Source: Actinomadura graeca (GTDB taxonomy: Bacteria; Actinomycetota; Actinomycetes; Streptosporangiales; Streptosporangiaceae). Taken from it: a stretch of 64,000 bases of DNA. A program made the position numbers and the translations under genes. Location of the stretch: the NCBI RefSeq assembly GCF_019175365.1, contig NZ_CP059572.1, positions 6,014,001 to 6,078,000 of the forward strand. Direction: 5' to 3'. Below the pieces are notes generated by a model. The model ran no database searches. It saw only the letters and a program-made list of their open reading frames with translations, and had not been told where the DNA came from. Position 1 is the first letter of the stretch. Each line of letters starts with the position of its first letter. This document shows, piece by piece, positions 1-8,387 of the stretch.

Positions 1-591
1 GTGGTCTTCTACTCCACCGGGGACATTGGTCGGGCGCGCCGGATTTCTGCTGAGGCCGTGCAGGATGCTCGTCGGGGCGAGAGCGTGCTCATGCGGGCCA
101 GAGCGCACGCGCTCCAGGCCGAGATGGCGGTTCGCGGACATCCTTCGCAGAGACGCCACGCACAGGCTGCGCTGCATCTGGCCTGGCATGACCTGGACGC
201 CGACACCACCGGCGACCCGATGGAGGGCGCGTTCAGCAAAGGGCGCCTCCACGGGTTCGAGGGCATTTGCGGGATATACATCGGCGAAGCGGCCGCCGCT
301 GAGCAGCAGTTGGCGAAGGCCGCCGAGGCACTCGCGCGCTCGCGTGAGGTTGTTCAGCGATGCATCGTGTTGACGGACCGCGCGGTCGCCCAATTGCACA
401 CGGGTGAGCCCGGCGCGCCGGAGGCGGCGGCTGGGCAGCTCCACGAGTGCGTGGACATCACCGCCGCCACACGAGGGCGAGTTCCGGCTCAACGTCTGCG
501 GCAAGCCCGAATGGAGCTGAGCCGCTGGCGAACCGAAAGCTTCGTTGCGGCTCTGGACGACCACATCCACGAGAGATTGATCGGCGTTTGA
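1..591 (+). CDS. C-terminal part of a TPR-type (XRE-like) regulator, 5' truncated by window edge
   Basis: The reading frame is open from the first base, so the true start lies outside the window. The visible 196 residues are Ala/Arg-rich amphipathic helices in the style of the helical-repeat half of actinomycete HTH_XRE/TPR regulators, for example the stretch WHDLDADTTGDPMEGAFSKG followed by HGFEGICGIYIGEA. No DNA-binding domain is visible because the N-terminus is missing. It probably acts as a cytoplasmic transcriptional regulator, but the assignment rests on the style of the helical repeats only. A different TPR protein remains possible. Confidence 0.55.
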   Translation: MVFYSTGDIGRARRISAEAVQDARRGESVLMRARAHALQAEMAVRGHPSQRRHAQAALHLAWHDLDADTTGDPMEGAFSKGRLHGFEGICGIYIGEAAAAEQQLAKAAEALARSREVVQRCIVLTDRAVAQLHTGEPGAPEAAAGQLHECVDITAATRGRVPAQRLRQARMELSRWRTESFVAALDDHIHERLIGV

Positions 592-997
592 ACGTGAAAT
601 AGCCAGCCTCGTCGCCCGCCTGTGCTATGTCAGATCAGCACCTGCTGAGGCTTTTCGCGCGCCGCGGTGCGCCGATTTTCCGCCAATCCATCATGAGTTC
701 CGGAAGCGTGCATGGTCGCCGCCAGCGGCGAGCCGGACTCTCCGGCGCGCGAGATGTCGGCGCTACAGCCACTCCGCGAGGGCAGGGAACGGCGGGCCGG
801 GAGGCGCCGAGACAACCGCGTTGTCGGCCGGTGCAGGTTCTGGATGGATTGTCGAGCTAACCCGGGGATGTGATTGGTGGGCCGGTTTCGGTCGTGGAGG
901 GTGTTCGCATTCGGGAGGCGAGGTGGTGCGTCTAGCCTCCCGGTTAACGGTCAGTGGCCTTGCGGTCACTGGTGATCATCGCTAGGAAGGCACGGGG
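592..997. other. Gene-free stretch upstream of the small helical protein gene
   Basis: No convincing coding frame is present. Near its end there is an imperfect dyad (CAGTG, 10 nt, CACTG, about 950-970) followed by AGGAAGG, which serves as the ribosome binding site for the ATG at 998. A promoter for the 998-3804 pair is expected here, but no clear -35/-10 pair is recognisable. Confidence 0.4.
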
Positions 998-1417
998 ATG
1001 TCTGGGGATCTGGGGCAGTTGGCCAGCCACGTGACACAGCACGTGACCACGGCGGCGGGCGCCTACGGAGTCGCAGTGTTAGTACGCACGCGGGACCAAG
1101 CGGCCGAGGCCATGGTGGGGCTCGGGCAGCGGCTGGCGCAGAGGATCCTCGGTGCCCGCGCGGAGGGCGAGGAACTTCCCGAGCCGCTGGCCGATGTGAT
1201 CGACGATCCCGACGACAGTGACAACCAGGCCGCGTTGCGCGAGGCGATCCATAAGGCCCTGGCCGCTAACACCGAGCTGGCCGCGCAGGTACAGCAGTGG
1301 GTCCGGGATGCGCAGAGTGCCGGAGGTCAGGTCAGCACGTCTGGGGAGCGGTCCCCAGCAGTGCAAACCAACCAAGGCATCATCGCCACTGGCGACGGCA
1401 ACACCTTTCTGCTGTGA
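998..1417 (+). CDS. Small helical protein with C-terminal amyloid-like motif (candidate Bell-type effector)
   Basis: A 139-residue protein. Residues about 5-110 are predicted helical, with a hydrophobic Gly/Ala/Val N-terminal segment (about 12-30) and an acidic linker (about 56-76). After a Ser/Gly/Thr-rich linker it ends in residues 122-139, with core NQGIIATGDGNTFLL. The same motif style recurs near the N-terminus of the next gene (NFGTVKSGDEIT) and in the membrane protein at 4973 (SGTIITGKGHTFHI). In published bacterial NLR systems, Bell-domain effectors carry such C-terminal BASS motifs next to a cognate NB-ARC protein, and size, helicity and layout all fit. The start is supported by AGGAAGG upstream. 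Assignment to Bell is inference; no family was confirmed. Confidence 0.6.
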   Translation: MSGDLGQLASHVTQHVTTAAGAYGVAVLVRTRDQAAEAMVGLGQRLAQRILGARAEGEELPEPLADVIDDPDDSDNQAALREAIHKALAANTELAAQVQQWVRDAQSAGGQVSTSGERSPAVQTNQGIIATGDGNTFLL

Positions 1418-3804
1418 CCGACGACAACACGCGAGTCGAGGAGCGGGTCAGTTCCGTCGGCCCGCAGACTTCAGGGCCCCGGTCGCCAGGGGTCGGCGTC
1501 AACTTCGGCACGGTCAAGTCCGGCGATGAGATCACCCAGGCTGCGGTGTCGCTTCCGGCACCGGAGACAGTGCGGTCCGCCGCGCGACTAGTCGCATTGC
1601 CGCGCCCGGCCACATCGGTGTTCCTCGGACGCCACGACGACTACCAGCGGCTAGAACAGGTGCTGGCCGCCGCTGATGAGACGGTGGTGGTGACTCAGGC
1701 CGTGTATGGCATGGGCGGGGTGGGCAAGTCGGAGATGGCGCTGCAGTACGCCCACCGAGCCCGGACGCGATATGAGGCGGTGTGGTGGGTGACCGCCGAG
1801 AGCCCTCAACAGGTCGAGGCCGGGTTGGCAGGGTTGACCCATCACCTGGTCCAGGACGCCGCGAGGGCGGCGACCACCGAGGATGCCGCCGCGTGGGCGG
1901 TCGGTTGGCTGCGGGCCCATCCAAGCTGGCTGCTGCTGCTGGACAACGTCACCGACCCAACCCATGTCGCCGGGCTATTAGGGCGCTTGGAGGGTGGGCA
2001 TGTGCTGATAACCAGCCGCCGGGATGTGCGTTGGCCCGGCACCACGCGCACCTTGCAGCTAGGGTTGCTCGACCCGGGACCAGCCGCCGAACTGATCACC
2101 ACTATCACCGGGCGCACCACCCCAGAAGACCGAAGGACGGCTGCTGTGATCGCCCGGGAACTGGGCTACCTGCCGTTGGCACTGGATCAGGCCGCCGCCT
2201 ATATTCGTCAGACCCGCATTACGTTGGGCCGCTATCTGGGGCTGCTGCGACAACATCCGGCTCGCTACCACGCCAAGGCCGCCGATGGTGACAAGGCCCA
2301 GGCCACTATCGCGCGCCTGTGGGACATCACCCTGCATACCCTCCAAGAGCAGGACCCGGAGGCGGCTGAACTTGTTTCGGTGCTAGCGCAGTACGCGCCT
2401 GCGGACGTTCCTCGGTCGATACTGGGTGGCGGGGACGAGGAGGCCACCGAAGCGGCCGACGCAGCGCTAGGAGTCCTGGCCTCCCACAGCATGATCGACC
2501 TGACCGATGAGACGGTGGCGATGCACCGTCTCACCCGTGCCGCTGTCCTATCTCACGCCCGCGACATCAGCGGAGATCACGCGGACGATACGTCCCGTGA
2601 CCTCGCCCTCGACTGGTTACAAGCGAGCATGCCCGACGCCCCCGACTCCGATGTGTCCGGCTGGCCCGTCTGGCGATCTCTGGTCGTCCATGTGGAAGCG
2701 ATCACCGCCTCTGCCTCATCCCGGCCATCTCAGCAGCTCAGTCACGTGCTTAACCAGACAGGGCTGTTCCTGATCGCGCAGGGCGAGTATCAACGCGCCA
2801 ACGCCATGCTCACCATTGCAGCCACTAACGCCGAGGCTGCCCTGGGTCCTGATCATCCCGACGTCGCCACCCGGCTGAGGCACCTGGCCGCCACGCATCG
2901 CGCACTGGGCCGGGCCGCCGAAGCCCTGCCTTTGGAAGAACGGGCGTTGGCCATCGCCGAGGCTGCGCTGGGTCCTGATCACCATCACGTCGCCATCGGG
3001 CTGGGGCACCTGGCCGCCACGTATCGCGCACTAGGGCGGGCCGCCGAAGCCCTGCCTTTGGACCAACGGGCGGTTGCCATCGCCGAGGCCGCGCTGGGCC
3101 CTGACCATCCCAGCGTTGCGCTCGGGCTGGGGAACTTGGCTGTCACGCTTCGGGCGTTGGGGCGGGTCGCTGAGACGCTGCCGTTGGAGCAGCGGGCGTT
3201 GGCTATCGCCGAGGCTGCGCTCGGCCCGAATCACCCTGACGTCGCCGTTGGGCTGGGGAACTTGGCCGTCACGCTTCGGGCGTTGGGGCGGGTCGCTGAG
3301 ACGCTGCCGTTGGAAGAGCGGGCGTTGGCTATCGCCGAGGCCGTGCTGGGTCCGAATCACCCTGACGTCGCAACGCGGTTGGGGAGCTTGGCCGCCACGC
3401 TTCGTGCGCTGGGACGGGTGGCAGAGGCAATGCCGTTGTTCGAGCGGGCGTTGGCCATCGCCGAGACTTCGCTGGGTCCTGATCATCCCGACGTGGCGAC
3501 CCGGTTAGGGCACCTGGCCGCCACACACCGTGCGCTGGGGCAAGCCGTCGAGGCGCTGCCGTTGGAGCAGCGGGCGTTGGCCATCGCCGAGGCCGCTCTG
3601 GGTCCTCATCACCCCGACGTCGCCACTCGGTGGGGAAACCTGGCCGCCACGTACCGCGCGCTGGACCGGGCCGTCGAAGCGCTGGCAGCGATCACTCAGG
3701 CCGAACAATGCGCGTCGGCAGCGCTTGGGAGGCAGCATCCCACTACACGGTCGCTGCAGAAGTACGCCGACCATCTGAAAGATCGGTACGGAGTGCCGGA
3801 TTGA
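1414..3804 (+). CDS. NB-ARC/TPR NLR-like STAND NTPase with N-terminal motif matching its neighbour
   Basis: The GTG at 1414 overlaps the upstream stop as GTGA, which points to translational coupling and gives 796 residues; an upstream in-frame ATG (1297) would lie inside the previous gene. Residues 26-42 hold the short motif GVGVNFGTVKSGDEITQ. The NTPase follows: P-loop GMGGVGKS at about 99-106, a Walker B-like LLLLDNV, a sensor-type LITSRRD and GYLPLALDQAAAYI, all typical of NB-ARC. The C-terminal half is seven 42-residue TPRs of the kinesin-light-chain type (consensus ALGPDHPDVA...LAATHRALGR). As in other NLRs, the TPRs should sense a trigger and the NTPase should oligomerise, presenting the N-terminal motif. 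The target is unknown. Confidence 0.85.
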   Translation: MTDDNTRVEERVSSVGPQTSGPRSPGVGVNFGTVKSGDEITQAAVSLPAPETVRSAARLVALPRPATSVFLGRHDDYQRLEQVLAAADETVVVTQAVYGMGGVGKSEMALQYAHRARTRYEAVWWVTAESPQQVEAGLAGLTHHLVQDAARAATTEDAAAWAVGWLRAHPSWLLLLDNVTDPTHVAGLLGRLEGGHVLITSRRDVRWPGTTRTLQLGLLDPGPAAELITTITGRTTPEDRRTAAVIARELGYLPLALDQAAAYIRQTRITLGRYLGLLRQHPARYHAKAADGDKAQATIARLWDITLHTLQEQDPEAAELVSVLAQYAPADVPRSILGGGDEEATEAADAALGVLASHSMIDLTDETVAMHRLTRAAVLSHARDISGDHADDTSRDLALDWLQASMPDAPDSDVSGWPVWRSLVVHVEAITASASSRPSQQLSHVLNQTGLFLIAQGEYQRANAMLTIAATNAEAALGPDHPDVATRLRHLAATHRALGRAAEALPLEERALAIAEAALGPDHHHVAIGLGHLAATYRALGRAAEALPLDQRAVAIAEAALGPDHPSVALGLGNLAVTLRALGRVAETLPLEQRALAIAEAALGPNHPDVAVGLGNLAVTLRALGRVAETLPLEERALAIAEAVLGPNHPDVATRLGSLAATLRALGRVAEAMPLFERALAIAETSLGPDHPDVATRLGHLAATHRALGQAVEALPLEQRALAIAEAALGPHHPDVATRWGNLAATYRALDRAVEALAAITQAEQCASAALGRQHPTTRSLQKYADHLKDRYGVPD
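2839..3717 (+). repeat. Seven tandem 126-bp units encoding TPRs
   Basis: Seven units of 126 bp (42 codons) plus a decayed eighth lie inside the NLR gene. Units 3 to 5 are very alike at DNA level, including synonymous positions (for example repeated GTTGGGGCGGGTCGCTGAGA). This indicates recent duplication or gene conversion rather than ancient divergence. Confidence 0.85.
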
Positions 3805-3904
3805 ACCTGAGCCGTGCAGCACAAATGCAGCGGCCGTTCCATGCGGCCTAGCACTGGCGGGGGGTGGTCTAGGTCGTCGCTGTCCATGCGTTGCCGCTCG
3901 TCCC

Positions 3905-4120
3905 ATCAGGTTGCCCCCGGCGGAGAACAAGGGCCCGATGGCGTTGGACGCCTGGTTCGGCTCTGTTGGGCTGACGCCACCGATGACGATTTCTAAGGGG
4001 TGGCCGGCGGGCCGGTCATGCAGTGCGCCACGCTGCTCGTGCAGGTAGGAGACCAGGTCGCGCACCTCCTCGGGCGGCGGGACGCAGCCGCGTGAGGCGG
4101 AGGAGAACAAGGGCACCGCC
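3905..4120 (-). pseudogene. Remnant of an LLM-class flavin-dependent oxidoreductase C-terminus
   Basis: The minus strand encodes AVPLFSSASRG...PEEVRDLVSYLHEQRG...IVIGGVSP...IGPLFSAGG. This resembles the C-terminal strand-helix region of luciferase-like monooxygenases (general form RDLVAYVHE..IGG.SP...IGPLAEAGATWW). The expected AGATWW ending is lost, no start codon or N-terminal barrel is present, and the frame runs antisense into the NLR gene. It is read as a dead fragment about 70 codons long. Recognition is by motif only. Confidence 0.45.
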
Positions 4121-4501
4121 CTGTCGAACCGGGCTGCGCGACGCATTGGTGGGCGGCGCGGCCCCAGCAAGATCAGGATAAAATCAGCTCAAGGGACGCG
4201 TAAGACCGCCCACAATCTGAACTACCCCCACACTGCTTCTTTAGGCTGCAGTTCCTTGCTCCGCGGACATGATGCCGTGGCCTGTCCGGCTTGCTGGACG
4301 CCGCAGGGCATGATCACCGCCATCGGATCGGGATCGAGCCGGAGGGCTCCTCGGCCCAATAAGGGACCTGGAGTTACGAGATGGAACCCGGTTGGGGCGC
4401 AGGTGGCGCCGAAGGGATCTGTTCCACGCCGGTCAGTCCGTTTTCGCCTCCGCCGGGCCGCTGGCGCGATGTGGCCGACATCAGCGGTACCCCGGTGAGG
4501 A

Positions 4502-4545
4502 GTCGCCAGGTGGCGACATACTACTGTTCAGCAGCTACTGAACAG
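4502..4545. promoter_or_regulatory. Two adjacent perfect palindromes upstream of the membrane-protein pair
   Basis: GTCGCC-AGGT-GGCGAC at 4502-4517 and CTGTTCAG-CAGCTA-CTGAACAG at 4524-4545 stand 45-90 bp before the GTG at 4590. Arms are perfect (6 and 8 bp). They are placed like operators. The first could instead be an RNA hairpin. Confidence 0.45.
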
Positions 4546-4589
4546 CAATCTTCTGACGGCGTGTCAGCGCTTGGGTGAGGGGGCCAGCT

Positions 4590-4970
4590 GTGAATCCAAA
4601 AGTGAAGCACGCAGTGGCGGCGGCCGCCACCTTCGTGGTCGCGGCCGCGGTGAATCTGGTAACTGGCATGCTGACTCAGAGGGCCAGCCTGGTCTGGGTG
4701 ATCACTCTCGTGGCCCTGGTCGTAGTTGGCGGGGCCGTGGAGGCTTGGCTGAAATGGTCCGGTGGCTCGGCGCCTGCGGGGCGAAGCCGCCAGAAGGCTC
4801 ACCAGGTCAAGGTCGGTGGGAGTGTCAGACAATCCATGACCGAGTCGGGTGAGCAAACAGCCTCGGACTCCGTTGTTGACGGCGACGTCTCGCAGAGGAT
4901 GAGCAAACCGGGTGAGCAGAACGTCACGAATACCGGTGTTGGTTCCGATCTGACACAAGATCAGGGTTAA
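4590..4970 (+). CDS. Small two-TM membrane protein with V[GD]xD[VL]xQ-type tail repeats
   Basis: GTG at 4590 is chosen because GAGGGGG lies 6 nt upstream; a GTG at 4575 would add five residues. The product is 126 residues. Two hydrophobic helices (about 8-29 and 35-56) form a hairpin, followed by a Ser/Gln/Gly-rich tail. In the tail a short unit repeats about every 21 residues: VGGSVRQSM, VDGDVSQRM, VGSDLTQ. The next gene starts with a further copy (VGRDLNQ), 2 bp downstream. Such regularly spaced Gly-x-[ST/D]-V-x-Q units suggest stacked beta-strands (solenoid or amyloid-like). No enzymatic domain is visible. Function unknown; a membrane partner in the neighbouring NLR system is inferred. Confidence 0.6.
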   Translation: MNPKVKHAVAAAATFVVAAAVNLVTGMLTQRASLVWVITLVALVVVGGAVEAWLKWSGGSAPAGRSRQKAHQVKVGGSVRQSMTESGEQTASDSVVDGDVSQRMSKPGEQNVTNTGVGSDLTQDQG

Positions 4971-4972
4971 CC

Positions 4973-5830
4973 ATGGGAGGACGGCCGCGTCGACGCGGCA
5001 CCCGTCAGTCCGTCACCAAGAGTGAAGTCGGCCGCGATCTCAATCAAACTTCCGGGACCATCATCACCGGGAAGGGCCACACTTTCCACATCGGCAGTCC
5101 GCGGATCTTAATGGTGCTCAGTGTGGTGTCCACGGTTCTTGCTGTGACGGTCATCGGTGGTTTCATGGTGCTGCGCCGGAGCGACGCGCACACGGATGCG
5201 CATACGTCGGTGACCGTTCCGCCCAAGGCGGTCGTGACCTTCGACGAGGTGGGTGATAACTCGGTGGTTCCCATGGCGCCCGGACATCTTCCCAGCCCGC
5301 CCGACTATCCACCCGCCGACGAGAACGGTCACTGCCAGGAATGGAAGTCCTGGTTCGACCGATTGGCGGGAGCGCCCATCACAAAGTCACGACCTATCCG
5401 AATCTCGGCACCGGCCCACGCCAACGTGGAAGTCGTCAGCGCGAAACCAACGGTCTACAGGTCCTATAAGCCTGCGCGGCTGACCCTGGTCAGATGCCAG
5501 GGAGCTGGACCGAAGCCGGGAACTTTGCTGCGCATTGACCTGGATCACCCGGTTGCTCCGCCCACAGTCGTCGCCGACGACGGCAGCGAAAAGCCTCTGC
5601 GGATGCCGAACGCCACCATTGCCATCAACGCTGGGCACACCGAGTACGTTGCGGTCACCCCGCGAGCGGCCGCCGCGAAGATGGTGGAATGGTCAGTACG
5701 GATAACGATGGTCATCGACCAGAAAGAACAGGTCGTGAACTACGGCTCGGCTGGCCGGCCATTGCGCAACTGGTTCGGACCCCCGCCACCGGCACAGGAC
5801 TGGGATCAGGCCCGACGAACTTGGACGTAG
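4973..5830 (+). CDS. Single-TM protein with N-terminal amyloid-like motif and extracellular domain
   Basis: The ATG at 4973 follows the upstream stop by 2 bp with no strong ribosome binding site, so coupling to the upstream gene is likely. The 285 residues divide into a basic N-terminus with VGRDLNQ (19-25), a motif at about 25-40 (QTSGTIITGKGHTFHI), one membrane helix (about 43-67) and a roughly 215-residue C-terminal domain with two Cys and no recognised family. The motif matches the C-terminus of the 998-1417 product (shared TG.G.TF core). The basic N-terminus predicts the motif faces the cytoplasm, where NLR and effector would be. It could be a membrane receptor, anchor or final target; that is inference. 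Confidence 0.6.
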   Translation: MGGRPRRRGTRQSVTKSEVGRDLNQTSGTIITGKGHTFHIGSPRILMVLSVVSTVLAVTVIGGFMVLRRSDAHTDAHTSVTVPPKAVVTFDEVGDNSVVPMAPGHLPSPPDYPPADENGHCQEWKSWFDRLAGAPITKSRPIRISAPAHANVEVVSAKPTVYRSYKPARLTLVRCQGAGPKPGTLLRIDLDHPVAPPTVVADDGSEKPLRMPNATIAINAGHTEYVAVTPRAAAAKMVEWSVRITMVIDQKEQVVNYGSAGRPLRNWFGPPPPAQDWDQARRTWT

Positions 5831-5845
5831 TCTGTCGGCTACCGC

Positions 5846-6742
5846 CTACCAGGCCGGGCTGCCGTCATCTCCGGTTGTAATGCGTACTTCTCCGGTTCCG
5901 TCTATGTGCGCTTTGAACAGGCCCCGCCCTGATGGGCGGGAGAAAACCAGCCATTGCCCGTCCGGTGACCATGCAAGATCTTCGAGGTCGACGGATTTGG
6001 CGACGAGCCGCCTGCTCGACCCGTCAGTGCGCATGACCCAGACCGACATCTCCTCATCCACCGACTCGGAGTCATTGCCTCCCTTGTTCACACACAGAGT
6101 GAAGGCCAGAAACTGACCGTCTGGCGACCATTTCACCGCTCCGATATTGCAGGTGTTCACCGCACCCTTGTAGACGACTTTCCGCTGTGAACCATTGATA
6201 CCGACCGTGACCAACGTTGGCGCGGCCGTCGTCACGCCAGGAATGGCGTAGGCCAACTGTCTGCCATCCGGCGAGATCGCCAAGGCCCCGGCATCGACTT
6301 CGCTCACCACATGAGCGCCCGAGCCGTCTGCTTTCATCTCCCGAATCTCATGGTCGGTGGTGAAGGCCACAGATGGCGGCTGCTTCCTGTCTATTGCGAA
6401 CGACAGAGGTTGCTCGGGGCCTAGGGTCGTCAACCGGCCCTTCTCTGATCCATCGGCTCCCACCAACCAGAAGTCCACCGCAACTTCCGGGGTGCTGTTG
6501 TAGTCGGACCGCCGTACCACGATCTTCTGGTGATCTGGCGTCCACACAGCCGCGTCGCCCTTGGTCACCTGCCGGATTGATCCGTTCGGCATCAAAGCGA
6601 GCAGGTTGTCATTCCCTCTCACGAACAACAACGGCGGCAGGGGCGGCTGCGATTTTTGGGGGCTGCTCGGCTGGGGAGATCCAGAGCATGCCGCCGCCAG
6701 AATGATCGACATCGGGCACACTAGACCGCGGAAGATCTTCAT
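5846..6742 (-). CDS. TolB/WD40-like beta-propeller lipoprotein
   Basis: Start at 6742 (ATG) has GGAG 5 nt upstream; an in-frame ATG at 6784 lacks this. The 298-residue product begins MKIFRG with a hydrophobic stretch ending in ILAAAC, a lipobox with the lipidated Cys at 19. A Pro/Ser/Gln linker follows, then repeated PD40/TolB-like blades (ISPDGRQLAYA, WSPDGQFLAFT, WSPDGQWLVFS). It should be an outer-face membrane-anchored propeller, probably a binding or scaffold protein. It converges on the gene ending at 5830 with a 15-bp gap. Confidence 0.75.
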   Translation of the reverse strand: MKIFRGLVCPMSIILAAACSGSPQPSSPQKSQPPLPPLLFVRGNDNLLALMPNGSIRQVTKGDAAVWTPDHQKIVVRRSDYNSTPEVAVDFWLVGADGSEKGRLTTLGPEQPLSFAIDRKQPPSVAFTTDHEIREMKADGSGAHVVSEVDAGALAISPDGRQLAYAIPGVTTAAPTLVTVGINGSQRKVVYKGAVNTCNIGAVKWSPDGQFLAFTLCVNKGGNDSESVDEEMSVWVMRTDGSSRRLVAKSVDLEDLAWSPDGQWLVFSRPSGRGLFKAHIDGTGEVRITTGDDGSPAW

Positions 6743-6869
6743 GGGTGCTCCAGATCGCTGCCGCATATTGCCTGACTGCCACAATTTAACCTACACACAT
6801 CACAAGGACGGTGTTGCTAACCGGTTTGTTCTAGCTCGACTCGCGCCCCACGCTCACCCTGTCGAAGGG

Positions 6870-7571
6870 GCCAGGGCGGCTTCGAGATCGGTTCGCGCTG
6901 GCGAGCGTTGGCGCCTGGCCGTCAAGCGCTGCTGGTGCTGGTGCACCTGCGCCGCAACGAGACTTTCGCCGGCCTGGCGGCGGCGTTCGGGGTCGGTGCC
7001 GCGACGCGCACCGCTATGTGACCGAGGTCGTGGCGCTGCTCGCCGAACTAACATCTGACCTGCGCCAAGCGCTACGGATCGCCGCACGCAAGGCTTACGT
7101 CATCATGGACGGCACGCTGGTGACCACCGACCGGCTACCGGGTGCAAACGACCGGCTGTATCCCTCGGGCAAGCATCGCCGCCACGGCGTGAACATCCAG
7201 TTTCTCACCGATCCGCATGGCGAGTTGATCTGGGCGTCACCCGCGCTGCCGGGCTCGACCCACGACCTGACCGTGGCCCGCGACCACGGCATGGTCGCCG
7301 GGCTGACCGCGCGGGCGGTTCGCCTGCTACGCCGACAAGGGGTATGTCGGTGCGGGTGGCGCGATCGGCACACCCTACAAGCGCAAGAAGCGCCGCGGGC
7401 TGGCAACGCAAGAAGCTGTTCAACCGACACCACGCAAGAGTCCGCGCCTTAGGTGAGCGCGGCGCCGCCACCCTCAAGCAGTGGCACATCCTGCGGAAGG
7501 CCCGGTGCTCACCCAGCCGCCTTACCACCGTTGTTCAAGTTGTTCACACCCTTCACCACCAGCCCGGATGA
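6870..7571 (+). pseudogene. Frameshifted IS5-family (DDE_4) transposase remnant
   Basis: Three frames must be joined to rebuild one transposase: RQALLVLVHLRRNETFAGLA (HTH) at about 6920-7000, then VIMDGTLVTTDRL...GKHRRHGVNIQFL...WASPALPGSTHDLT at 7100-7310, then YADKGYVGAGGAIGTPYK and FNRHHARVRALGERGAATLK to about 7571. These correspond to the HTH, first catalytic Asp region, second Asp and C-terminal Glu helix of IS5-type enzymes carrying DDE superfamily 4. Shifts near 7010, 7325 and 7415 make it inactive. No terminal inverted repeats were recognised. Confidence 0.75.
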
Positions 7572-7706
7572 GGATGGAATCAGCTCCGTGGTGAGCATCT
7601 GAGTGGACGTAGTTCGCTAGAGGTGCTCGACGGCTTGGGCCGCGCCGGTCGGATGGCGCCGGTAGTGTCGCGGTGGACCGTACTGAGCGCTGGGCATGGG
7701 GGTTGG

Positions 7707-8315
7707 ATGGTGATCGCTGGCACCCTTGGTTACGCCGAGGAGGCAGGGGCACTCGTCCGGCAGTACGAGGGACTGGCGTTTACGGATGTTCACAAGGACG
7801 TCCTGCACCTATTTCCTCGCGTGCCAAGCCGCGTCTTGGACGTGGGTGCGGGGTCCGGACGTGACGCTGCGGCGTTGGCCCGGGAGGGACACCGGGTGGT
7901 CGCTGTTGAACCGACGGCGGAGCTCAGGGGCCATGGTCAGCGCCTGCACGCCTCTGCGGCCATCGTCTGGGTCGACGATGCGCTTCCCGGTCTGTCGAGC
8001 CTGGCTGGATCTCCTGAGTTCGATGTGATTCTTCTGTCTGCGGTGTGGATGCACTTGGACGAGCGTGAGCGGTGTGGGGCGATGGGGCGACTCGCTGAGT
8101 TGGTGACGCTGGGTGGCCGGGTCGTGATCACGCTTCGGCACGGCCCGTCGTCGCCGGGTCGGCGCATGTTCGACGTCTCGGTAGAAGAGACCGTCGCTGT
8201 CGCGGCCGGTGTTGGTTTGACTCTTGTCCACTGCGAGCGACGGGAGGATGTGCTTGGTCGCCCGGAGTTGACGTGGAGCAGTCTCGGGTTTCAGGCGTCA
8301 TGCCAACGTGGCTGA
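7707..8315 (+). CDS. Class I SAM-dependent methyltransferase
   Basis: ATG at 7707 is preceded by GGGGG and gives 202 residues, a normal size; an upstream frame to 7623 is longer but lacks a ribosome binding site. Motif I is RVLDVGAGSGRDAAALA, followed by the acidic post-I VAVEP and motif IV region FDVILLSAVWMHL. There is no DPPY/NPPY motif, so a DNA N-methyltransferase is unlikely. The substrate is probably a small molecule or protein, unknown. The gene precedes an HNH nuclease by 72 bp on the same strand. Confidence 0.75.
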   Translation: MVIAGTLGYAEEAGALVRQYEGLAFTDVHKDVLHLFPRVPSRVLDVGAGSGRDAAALAREGHRVVAVEPTAELRGHGQRLHASAAIVWVDDALPGLSSLAGSPEFDVILLSAVWMHLDERERCGAMGRLAELVTLGGRVVITLRHGPSSPGRRMFDVSVEETVAVAAGVGLTLVHCERREDVLGRPELTWSSLGFQASCQRG

Positions 8316-8387
8316 GGGCTCGATTCGCCGCGGTTGTCGGCGGCGACCCCTAGCGTGACGGTGTCATGGATACGCTGGGAGATCACA

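Noticed and set aside
2839..3717. Repeats considered as a CRISPR array
   Set aside because: Units are contiguous 126-bp coding TPRs without unique spacers.
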